A stretch of 64,000 bases of DNA from Streptomyces asoensis (GTDB lineage Bacteria > Actinomycetota > Actinomycetes > Streptomycetales > Streptomycetaceae), in NCBI RefSeq assembly GCF_016860545.1, contig NZ_BNEB01000002.1, positions 2,127,583 through 2,191,582 of the forward strand. The letters are read 5' to 3'. Of this stretch, positions 52,564-64,000 are shown in pieces. Each line of letters opens with the position of its first letter. Position 1 is the first letter of the stretch. Made by a program: the position numbers and the translations under genes. The notes beneath the pieces were generated by a model, which did not search any database, had not been told where the DNA came from, and was given only the letters and a program-made list of their open reading frames with translations.

Positions 52564-55437
52564 ATGCTGATAGCCAGGGAATTAGAACTCGCCGCACTGA
52601 GAATAGCTCTGCGCGACAGTGCGGCGGGAAGAGCGAGAACCATTTTTGTCGAGGGAGCCGTCGGATATGGCAAGACCGAGCTTTTAGAAGCCCTGGCGGT
52701 ATTGTCATGTGAAGCCGGAGCAATCGTTCTCCGAGCCACCGGAATGCCGTCGGAGGAAAGTGTTCCGCTGGGATTGGTGCGGCAACTCGTCCACAGCGAA
52801 GCCCTGCCCACCGAAACCAAGATCTGGCTCGAACGACTGCTGGACGAGGAAGAGGGGTCGACCGGCCCCGGCCTGCCCGACGGGACGGCCCAGGGCAGCG
52901 GCGCGAGAATGCAGAAGTTCTGGACGGCGCTGCGCACCGTCGCGCGCGACCGGCTCGTGGTCATCGGGGTCGACGACCTCCAGCACGCCGACAGCACCTC
53001 CCTGCAATACCTGCTCTACATAGCGGGCCGTTCGCGCACGAGCCGGCTGCTGATGGTGTTCACGGAGGCCCTCTACTACCGACAGCAGGACACCGCCTAC
53101 CGCACCGAACTCCTGCGCCAGCCGAACTTCCGCAGAATCCGCCTGGAAGGCCTCGGCCCCGACGCGGTGGCCCGTTTCCTCGCCCAGCACCAGCCCCGGC
53201 TGCCGGTGGACGAGGAAACGACCGAGGAGTTCTACGCCGTCACCCGCGGCAATCCGCTGCTGCTGCGCGCCCTGCTGGAGGAGCGCGGGACGGTCACGGG
53301 CACGTCCGGCGACTGTCCGGACCCGGCGCCCGGGGAGACGTTCGCCCATGCCGTCCTCACCTGCCTGGACCGCAGCGGGCCCACGGCCGCCAAGGTCGCC
53401 GACGGGCTGGCCGTCCTGGGCGCGGCCACCACCCTCGACCTGCTCAGCAGGCTGTGCCGGCTGCCCCGTACCTCGGCCGCCCAGGGCCTGCGCGCCCTGC
53501 ACGCCGCCGGCGTGGTCGACGCCTGCCACTTCCAGCACCCGGCCGTGAGCAGCCAGGTCCTGGACGGCATGGACCCCGAGCACCGCCAGCAGCTCCACCG
53601 CAGGGCGGCCACCCTGCTGTACGCCGACGGCGCCCCGGCCTCCGCCGTCGCCCCCCACCTGCTGGCGCTGGAACGCATCGACGAGCCGTGGGTGGTCGCC
53701 GTCCTGTGCGACGCCGCGGAGGAGGCGCTCGCCGACGACGAGGACGGCGTGGCGGTCGCCTGCCTGGAGCTGGCCCACCGGGTCTGCGACGAGCCCGACC
53801 GGCGCATCGAGATCAAGGTGCGCACCTCGGTCATCCTGCGGCGCAACCACCCGGCCGCCGCGGAGACGGCCGCCGAGGAACTGCTCGCGGCCGTGCGGGC
53901 GGGCCTTACACCGGCCCGGTACACGACGGCGATCGCGGACCTGTTCCTTGCCCACCGGCGGCTGGAGGAGGCGCACGAGGTCCTCGTCGGCGGGGCCCGC
54001 GACACCGGGGACGCCATGGTGCCGTCCGGGGCCGGCGGGTCCGGACGTGCCGCCGGCGGTGGCGTGCACGCCGGTCCGGCCGCCGTCGCGCCGGAACGGG
54101 GCACGGCGACTGCCCTGATGACCTCCATCGTCGAACGCCGCTACCCGTGGGCGGAGAGCCGGATGGCCGGCATCCCGCCCCAGAGCCGCGAGGTACGGGC
54201 CCTGCCGGCCCGGCCGGGCAACGAGCCGCCGTCCGTCCGGGTCTCCCAGCAGCCGTGGAGGCTGCTCCTCGGCCCCTGGCGCGGCGACTTCGTCACCGCC
54301 GCCGAGGAGATGCTGCAACGCTCCGCGCTCACCGACGCCACGATGGAGCCCATCACCAGCGCCATCAAGTGCCTGCTGTTCTCCGGGCAGACGAAACGGG
54401 CCCGCCACTGGTGCGACGTGCTCCTGAGGAACACCGCCCGGCGCGGCGCGGGCGGCTGGCACGCCATGTTCGCCGGGCTGCGCGCCGAGGTCGCCCTCGC
54501 GGAGGGCAACCCCGAGGAGGCCGAGCGCTGCATCGACGCGGGGCTGAGCCGTATCACCGAGCACAAGCGCAGCGTGCTGGCCTGCGGCCTCATCGCCGTC
54601 CAGGTGATGGCCCAGACCGCGATGGGCAAGTACGAGGCCGGCGCCCGCAAGCTCAACGAGCCCGCCCTGCAAGCGGTGTACGCGAGCGCCTACGGCCTGA
54701 CGTACCTGCGGGCCCGGGGCCACTACAACCTGGCCACGAACAGCCTCGACGCGGCGCTGGACGACTTCATGGCCGTGGGCCGCACGGCGCAGCGCTGGGG
54801 CCTCGACCAGCCGGTGTGGGTGCCCTGGCGCAGCGACCTGGCCGAGGCGCTGCTCGGCACCGGCGAGTACAAGGAGGCCGAGCGGCTGGTCCTGGAGCAG
54901 ATCTCCCGCCTCGACGACGCCAACCCCCGGATCCACGGCATCTCCCTGCGGCTGCTCGCCGAGGCGTCCGCACCGGGGGAGCGGCTGGGGCTGCTCACCC
55001 GCGCCGTGGCCCAACTGCGCCTGTCCGGTGACCGTCTGGAGCTGGCACGGGCCCTGTGCGACCTGGGCGAGACCCACAAGCGGCTCGGGGATCCGGCGCA
55101 GGCCGCGATGGCGTCGCGGCGGGCCTGGGAACTGGCCAGGGAGTGCGGCGCCGAGCCGCTGTGCGCGCGGATCCGCCTCGCCCACGGGGACGACGACTGG
55201 GGCACCCGCCCGGAGAAGACCGTGGTGGACACCCGCGAGGCCAAGCTCAGCGACTCGGAGAAGCGGGTGGCGGCGCTGGCCGCCTGCGGCTACACCAACA
55301 GGGACATCTCCTCTCAGCTGTACATCACCGTCAGCACCGTCGAACAGCACCTGACGCGGGTCTACCGGAAGTTGAAGATCGGCGGTCGCCAACAGCTGCC
55401 GATCGACCTTCAGTTCGACCTGCCCGAGACCGCGTGA
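52564..55437 (+). CDS. LuxR-family LAL-type cluster activator
   Basis: 957 residues from ATG 52564 (MLIARELELAALRIALRDSA). Large ATP-binding LuxR (LAL) regulators activate polyketide clusters. It shows a Walker A motif, EGAVGYGKTELLEALA near residue 33, a Walker B-like strand in RLVVIGVDDLQHADSTSLQY, a long helical/TPR middle, and a C-terminal LuxR helix-turn-helix (LSDSEKRVAALAACGYTNRD then ISSQLYITVSTVEQHLTRVY). Two TTA leucine codons at 52582-52584 and 52684-52686 place translation under bldA tRNA control. The 5' end is unusually AT-rich. It converges on the dehydrogenase gene at a bidirectional hairpin. Confidence 0.9.
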   Translation: MLIARELELAALRIALRDSAAGRARTIFVEGAVGYGKTELLEALAVLSCEAGAIVLRATGMPSEESVPLGLVRQLVHSEALPTETKIWLERLLDEEEGSTGPGLPDGTAQGSGARMQKFWTALRTVARDRLVVIGVDDLQHADSTSLQYLLYIAGRSRTSRLLMVFTEALYYRQQDTAYRTELLRQPNFRRIRLEGLGPDAVARFLAQHQPRLPVDEETTEEFYAVTRGNPLLLRALLEERGTVTGTSGDCPDPAPGETFAHAVLTCLDRSGPTAAKVADGLAVLGAATTLDLLSRLCRLPRTSAAQGLRALHAAGVVDACHFQHPAVSSQVLDGMDPEHRQQLHRRAATLLYADGAPASAVAPHLLALERIDEPWVVAVLCDAAEEALADDEDGVAVACLELAHRVCDEPDRRIEIKVRTSVILRRNHPAAAETAAEELLAAVRAGLTPARYTTAIADLFLAHRRLEEAHEVLVGGARDTGDAMVPSGAGGSGRAAGGGVHAGPAAVAPERGTATALMTSIVERRYPWAESRMAGIPPQSREVRALPARPGNEPPSVRVSQQPWRLLLGPWRGDFVTAAEEMLQRSALTDATMEPITSAIKCLLFSGQTKRARHWCDVLLRNTARRGAGGWHAMFAGLRAEVALAEGNPEEAERCIDAGLSRITEHKRSVLACGLIAVQVMAQTAMGKYEAGARKLNEPALQAVYASAYGLTYLRARGHYNLATNSLDAALDDFMAVGRTAQRWGLDQPVWVPWRSDLAEALLGTGEYKEAERLVLEQISRLDDANPRIHGISLRLLAEASAPGERLGLLTRAVAQLRLSGDRLELARALCDLGETHKRLGDPAQAAMASRRAWELARECGAEPLCARIRLAHGDDDWGTRPEKTVVDTREAKLSDSEKRVAALAACGYTNRDISSQLYITVSTVEQHLTRVYRKLKIGGRQQLPIDLQFDLPETA

Positions 55438-55460
55438 CATGAGGCCGCGGCGGCGGTTCC

Positions 55461-55501
55461 CCCACGCGCGGGGGCACCGTCCCGGCGGCCCCGCGCGTGG
55501 G
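55461..55501. terminator. Bidirectional terminator between LAL gene and dehydrogenase
   Basis: A perfect 13-bp inverted repeat, CCCACGCGCGGGG (55461-55473) and CCCCGCGCGTGGG (55489-55501), between two convergent genes (stops at 55437 and 55518). Confidence 0.8.
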
Positions 55502-55517
55502 CGGCCCGGCGGGCGGC

Positions 55518-57257
55518 TCAGCGGCCCGCGTGGACCCGGAACCCCTGCCCCGTCTTGTTCCCCAGATGACCCGCCCGCACCAGGTGCTCCAGGTAGCGGG
55601 CCGGGGCGAGCGACGCGTCGAGGAACGTGTCGTGCAGCGTCCGCTGGATCTGCAGCGACACGTCGAGTCCGACCACGTCCAGCAGCTTCAGCGGCCCCAT
55701 CGGATAGCCGTGGCCGCCCGTCATCACGGCGTCCACGTCGTCCGGGGTGATGGCCTGCTCCTCCACGAGCCTGATCGCCCGGTTCAGGTAGGGGAACAAC
55801 AGGGCGTTGACGATGAACCCGGCCCGGTCCGCGCAGCCCACCGGACGCTTGCCCATCGCGGCGGCCGCGGCGTGGGCGATGCCTGCCGTCCTGTCGGAGG
55901 TGAGCGCCGTGCGGACCACCTCCACCAGCCGCATCACCGGAGCCGGGTTGAAGAAGTGCATGCCGAGCACGTTCTCCGGGCGGCCCGTGGCCGTGGCGCA
56001 CTCGATGATCGGCAGCCCGGACGTCGACGAGGCCAGCACCGCGTCCGGCCGGCACGTCCGGCCCAGATCGGCGAACAGGCCCCGCTTGACCGTCAGGTCC
56101 TCGACCACCGCCTCGACGACCAGGTCGCACTCGTCGAGCGCCTCCAACTGGGAGACGGCCACCAGCCTGCCCAGGGCCGCGTCCGCGTCCTGCCGGGTCA
56201 CCTTCCCCCGGCCGACCGCCCGTTCCAGGGACCGCTCGACCGCCAGCACTGCCCCCTTGGCCTTGGCGTCGCTGCGCGCGACGAGCACCGTGGCGTGGCC
56301 GGCCCTGATGCACACCTCGGCGATGCCCGCGCCCATCGTCCCGGACCCCACCACGCCCACCGTGCGCACGGGGCGCGTGGACGGGCCGCCCTCGGCGGAG
56401 GGGGAGCCGACCGCCGAGGACGCGACGGTCGCACCGCCGGACCCGTAGTCGTAGAACCCGCGCCCCGCCTTCCGCCCGAGGAGCCCGGCAGCCACGTAGT
56501 GCGACAGCAGCGGCGCAGGCGCGTAGGCCCGGTCGCCGGTCCGCTCGTACAGCAGCTCCAGCGTGTCCCGGGCCACGTCGAGGCCCATGACGTCGAGCTG
56601 CGCCAGAGGACCCATCGGAAGCCCGCAGCCCAGCGTCATCGCCGTGTCGATGTCCTCCCGGGAGGCGTAGCGCTGCTCGTACATCGTCGCCGCGCTGTTG
56701 AGGTACGCCATCGCCAGTGCGCCGCCGATGAAGCCCGGGCGGTCCGCGACCCCCACCGGGGTATGGCCCAGGCGCCGCGCCAGGTCCACCACCGCCTCCT
56801 GGACGGGCCGCTCGGTCAAGGGGGTGCGCACCACCTCCACCGCCGTCGTGGGCACCGCCGGGAACAGATGCAGGCCGACGGTGCGGGTCATGGTGCCGCA
56901 CAGCGAGGCGATCTCGGTGACCGACTGCCCGCTCGTGGTGGTGGCGAACACGGTGCCCGGCCCGCACACCCGGGCCGCCTCCCCGAGCACGGCGGTCTTG
57001 GCGTCCAGCCGTTCGGACACCGCTTCGACGACCAGATCGGCACCGGCGACGTCCGCCACCCGGGTGCTCCAGCGCACTCCCGGGGGTTCGGCACCGTCGG
57101 CGGCGCGTCCGGCGACCCGCCGCCTGCCGGCCGCGAGGGACGGTTCGTCGGCCTCCACGGCGGTGACCGGCAGCCCCGCCCGGGCCAGCAGGTCCACGAG
57201 CGCGGCGCCGACCGCGCCCACCCCTATCACCGCTGTCCGCGTGAACGTCTGAGCCAT
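55518..57257 (-). CDS. Tandem 3-hydroxyacyl-CoA dehydrogenase (3-hydroxybutyryl-CoA type)
   Basis: 579 residues, two complete HADH units. Unit 1 (about 1-270) has TAVIGVGAVGAALVDLLARA and GLHLFPAVP. Unit 2 (about 295-579) has RTVGVVGSGTMGAGIAEVCI, the catalytic-His region VLGMHFFNPAPVMRLVEVVR, and the C-terminal dimer domain FIVNALLFPYLNRAIRLVEE with GYPMGPLKLLDVVGLD. Both keep the Rossmann glycine pattern. The enzyme interconverts acetoacetyl-CoA and 3-hydroxybutyryl-CoA. Near a PKS it probably feeds a butyryl/ethylmalonyl-CoA extender or starter. It lies with the SnoaL-like and P450 genes on the minus strand. Confidence 0.9.
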   Translation of the reverse strand: MAQTFTRTAVIGVGAVGAALVDLLARAGLPVTAVEADEPSLAAGRRRVAGRAADGAEPPGVRWSTRVADVAGADLVVEAVSERLDAKTAVLGEAARVCGPGTVFATTTSGQSVTEIASLCGTMTRTVGLHLFPAVPTTAVEVVRTPLTERPVQEAVVDLARRLGHTPVGVADRPGFIGGALAMAYLNSAATMYEQRYASREDIDTAMTLGCGLPMGPLAQLDVMGLDVARDTLELLYERTGDRAYAPAPLLSHYVAAGLLGRKAGRGFYDYGSGGATVASSAVGSPSAEGGPSTRPVRTVGVVGSGTMGAGIAEVCIRAGHATVLVARSDAKAKGAVLAVERSLERAVGRGKVTRQDADAALGRLVAVSQLEALDECDLVVEAVVEDLTVKRGLFADLGRTCRPDAVLASSTSGLPIIECATATGRPENVLGMHFFNPAPVMRLVEVVRTALTSDRTAGIAHAAAAAMGKRPVGCADRAGFIVNALLFPYLNRAIRLVEEQAITPDDVDAVMTGGHGYPMGPLKLLDVVGLDVSLQIQRTLHDTFLDASLAPARYLEHLVRAGHLGNKTGQGFRVHAGR

Positions 57258-57371
57258 GGTGGTTGGGTCCCTTCGGTTCCGTTGTCCGGTCGGTGCGCAG
57301 ACGCTGGGACCGCGGCTCGGCTCTCCGTCCGGGCGGCGAAGGCGGCGGGGATCCCCTGCGCCCGAGTGGGG

Positions 57372-57824
57372 TCAGCCCTTGTCGATGACGGTGGCGTCAC
57401 CGCGGCCGTAGAAGGCCTGCATCTGGTCGACGAGACCGTCGTCGTTCACCCGGATCACCATCACGATGTCGACCCGGATCATCTTGTGCTCCGGGTCCGG
57501 CGGCGGATCCGACGGCAGCAGGCCGCTCTGCGCCATCGCCGGCCCGGCGAGCGGCAGGTAGTTGAACGTCGAGACCATGGGGACCGCGGCCCAGCGGCCG
57601 TCCTTGGACGCCACCGGCGACGCCGCGTCCTCGTAGGCGCCCGAGAAGACGGCCGCCGCGGCGCGCTGGCTCAGCGCCTTGAGCCCGTACTGCTTGCCGT
57701 TGCCGACCGGGTCCTCGAAGCAGCAGTCCTCCGCGTACAGCTTGAGCAGGCCCTCCACGTCCCCCTCGTTGATCTTCCGGCAGTGGTCCAGGATGAGCTG
57801 CTTGGCGGTCGCCTCGTCGGGCAT
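57372..57824 (-). CDS. SnoaL-like / ketosteroid-isomerase-fold protein (MonB-like)
   Basis: 150 residues. An NTF2-like cone fold: AKQLILDHCRKINEGDVEGL then LKLYAEDCCFEDPVGNGKQY, a strand pair around VPMVSTFNYLPLAG, and MIRVDIVMVIRVNDDGLVDQ then MQAFYGRGDATVID. The H-x-R-x-I-N-x-GD start, EDPVG motif and Y-x-G-x-x-D ending resemble polyether epoxide-opening or isomerase proteins such as MonBI/MonBII and the halves of Lsd19. Family members also act as double-bond isomerases or cyclases. The substrate is the product of this cluster; a polyether-type role is inference. Confidence 0.75.
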   Translation of the reverse strand: MPDEATAKQLILDHCRKINEGDVEGLLKLYAEDCCFEDPVGNGKQYGLKALSQRAAAAVFSGAYEDAASPVASKDGRWAAVPMVSTFNYLPLAGPAMAQSGLLPSDPPPDPEHKMIRVDIVMVIRVNDDGLVDQMQAFYGRGDATVIDKG

Positions 57825-57926
57825 GGGGTCTCCGGTCCCTCTCGCAGTGAGCCTCGGGTGTCGGGCCCGGGGTCTGGTGTCTCGGGACGGCGGGGTCCCG
57901 GTGCCTTGCCGGTGGCGGCGGGTGCC

Positions 57927-59117
57927 CTAGGCGCGCTTCACCGACACCGGGAGCGACTTCACGCCGAAGAAGTTCTGCTCGTAGAAACGCAACGGCACGT
58001 CACGGTCGAGCCGGACGTCCGAGAACCGGTCCAGCAACAGCTCGAGGGCGACCCGGCCCTCCAGGCGGGCCAGCGGGGCGCCGATGCAGAAGTGGATGCC
58101 CTTGCCGAACGCCACGTGCGCGTTGGGCGAACGGTGAATGTCGAACACGTCCGGGTCGGGGAACTGCCGCTCGTCGCGGTTCGCCGACACCAGCCACGGA
58201 ATGACGATCGAGCGCTCCGGAACGGTCACCCCGGACAGTTCCACGTCCCGGGTGGTGTAGCGGCCGGTGATGGTGAACGGCGGCCGGTAGCGCATCACTT
58301 CCTCCAGCGCACCGGGGATCAGCGAGCGGTCCGCCCGCAGTTCCGCCGCGGCCTCGGGGAACTCGTCGAAGGACAGGACGGAGCTGCTGAGCATCATCGT
58401 GGTGGTGATGTGCCCCGCGATCAGCAGCAGTCGCGCGAAGTTGACCGCCTCGGCCCCCGTGATCGGCTCCCCGTCCAGCTCGCTCGTCACCATCCGGCTC
58501 AGCAGGTCGTCCCCGGGACGGGCCCGCCGTTCCTCGAGCTGCCCCTCCAGGTAGTAGTCCATCTCCTCGATCGCGGACCTCAGCCGCTCGTAGGTCTCCG
58601 GGTCGTCCACGCCGGCGATCTTCGCCGCGATGATGCGGTCCGCCCAGTGCCGGAACACCGGACGGTCCTCCGCCGGTACGCCCAGCAGTTCGGCGATCAC
58701 GATCACCGGCAGCGGATGCGTCAACTGCCGCACCAGGTCCATTTCGCCGGAGTCTCCGGCGGCGTCCAGCAGCGCGGTGCCGATCTCGCGGATGCGCGGC
58801 TCCAGGCCCGCCACCATCCGCGGGGTGAACACCCGGCTGATCTGCCGCCGCAGGTGGTGGTGGACGGGCGGGTCGATCTGCGCCAGGTCACCCTTGGCCA
58901 CCTCCGCCGCCTTGGGCGAGACCGGCGTCGGATCGGAGGAGAAGTCGGCGTACCCGGACAGCACGTGCTGCACGTCGGCGTAGCGGAACACGTACCAACT
59001 GCCGTTGCTGCCGCGGACGACGGGAGCCTCGTCGCGCATCACGCGCAACCAGTCGAACAAGGCCGCTCCACCGTCGGCAGCCGAGGGAGGAGTGAGGGCG
59101 AGAGCCTGTTCGGACAT
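57927..59117 (-). CDS. Cytochrome P450 hydroxylase
   Basis: 396 residues from ATG 59117 with AAGGAG seven bases before it. A class I bacterial P450: the heme-cysteine loop FGKGIHFCIGAPLARLEGRV near residue 345, the E-x-x-R pair in ALEEVMRYRPPFTITGRYTT, and the I-helix LLLIAGHITTTMMLS. In the I-helix the usual acidic residue (A-G-x-D/E-T) is Ile, which could alter proton delivery. Such P450s perform late hydroxylation or epoxidation of the macrolide or polyether. It is divergent from the PKS gene, with repeated TAGGGG motifs between. Confidence 0.92.
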   Translation of the reverse strand: MSEQALALTPPSAADGGAALFDWLRVMRDEAPVVRGSNGSWYVFRYADVQHVLSGYADFSSDPTPVSPKAAEVAKGDLAQIDPPVHHHLRRQISRVFTPRMVAGLEPRIREIGTALLDAAGDSGEMDLVRQLTHPLPVIVIAELLGVPAEDRPVFRHWADRIIAAKIAGVDDPETYERLRSAIEEMDYYLEGQLEERRARPGDDLLSRMVTSELDGEPITGAEAVNFARLLLIAGHITTTMMLSSSVLSFDEFPEAAAELRADRSLIPGALEEVMRYRPPFTITGRYTTRDVELSGVTVPERSIVIPWLVSANRDERQFPDPDVFDIHRSPNAHVAFGKGIHFCIGAPLARLEGRVALELLLDRFSDVRLDRDVPLRFYEQNFFGVKSLPVSVKRA

Positions 59118-59562
59118 GTGAGGACTCCTTGCGTCCGGACGAGATGGCAGGGACGAGCCGGCGACGGAAGAAGAAATGAGGAAAGAGGAAGAAGAAAGCA
59201 GGTGACCGGGAGGAGAAGGGGAGGTGCGGGTCCTTCCCCACCGTCGTTCCGCTTGTCCCGGAAAAGGAAAGCCGAGTTCTGCGAACGGGCGGGATGCATC
59301 CCCTGGAACGCACGAACCGTATCCGAGCCGGCCCGGGCCAGACATCCCCAGATTCCCCGTAGGGGGACGCCCGGACGACGTAGGGGTGGGGGCCGCCGTA
59401 GCTAGGGGCCCGACAGCCCCAGGAACCGGTCGACACACACACCGCCGTCCTGCTGGGATTCGGGGAAACCAACGCATCACCTCGACACCCACCCGTTCGG
59501 ATTCCCTCTTCCATCCGGCCCGATCGCGGTCTCGACGCAATTCCCGGGGAGCTCTGGAGACA
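59118..59562. promoter_or_regulatory. Divergent P450/PKS control region with TAGGGG repeats
   Basis: 445 bp without a gene. Three TAGGGG half-sites begin at 59360, 59381 and 59403, spaced 21 and 22 bp, so they fall on one helix face at two-turn intervals. The first forms CCCC-GTA-GGGG (59355-59365). They match the arm of the dyad upstream of the LAL gene. The region must drive both P450 and PKS. Confidence 0.6.

Positions 59563-64000
<4,438 letters not shown>

Noticed and set aside
55497..59405. 1302-codon plus-strand frame across the dehydrogenase, SnoaL-like and P450 genes
   Set aside because: An antisense shadow; the minus strand holds three recognisable proteins with ribosome-binding sites.

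Overview
The window is high-GC actinobacterial DNA, almost certainly a Streptomyces chromosome. Signs of this are the G/C-biased third codon positions, GTG/TTG starts, a gamma-butyrolactone-type receptor, a LuxR-LAL regulator with two rare TTA codons, CebR-type TGGGAGCGCTCCCA boxes beside cellulases, and a modular type I polyketide synthase. No rRNA, tRNA or CRISPR array was seen. The mix of accessory genes, IS remnants and gene relics suggests a chromosome arm or another variable region.

Layout. 1-1.8 kb: the tail of an anti-sigma factor, a YciI-like protein, a secreted protein and a small unknown protein. 1.77-5.0 kb: an IS21-family element (istB intact, istA frameshifted) beside a decayed IS1182-type transposase. 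5.1-14.4 kb: a four-gene, translationally coupled operon (minus strand) with a DUF6338-like membrane protein, a membrane protein with ClpN-like repeats, a membrane-anchored TPR-CHAT protease, and a 1432-residue membrane/ClpN-like/TPR protein. This is the best candidate for an undescribed system. 14.5-16.4 kb: gene relics and one intact ABC-2 permease.

16.5-28.6 kb: a low-oxygen metabolism island. It holds GAPDH, carbamate kinase, a UspA relic, AdhE, a CBS-BON protein, pyruvate phosphate dikinase, pyruvate formate-lyase and its activase. Together these could pass carbon through PEP, pyruvate, acetyl-CoA plus formate and ethanol while saving ATP. DosR/OsdR-like palindromes lie between ppdK and pflB.

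28.6-45.3 kb: regulator-enzyme pairs with visible operators (TetR with a TetX-like monooxygenase, AlkB with TetR, LysR with DoxX, HxlR with a crotonase) among secreted and hypothetical proteins. 44.3-49.7 kb: a cellulose-degradation locus with a LacI regulator, a GH12-CBM2 endoglucanase and a CBM2-GH6 cellulase. CebR boxes also sit in front of two truncated reading frames there.

49.7-64 kb: the left edge of a polyketide cluster. It has a gamma-butyrolactone-receptor-like TetR, a LAL activator, a tandem 3-hydroxyacyl-CoA dehydrogenase, a SnoaL/MonB-like protein, a P450, and the start of a modular PKS. The PKS opens with a KSQ-AT(methylmalonyl)-ACP loading module and runs off the end of the window inside module 1. 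Repeated TAGGGG motifs precede both the LAL gene and the PKS.
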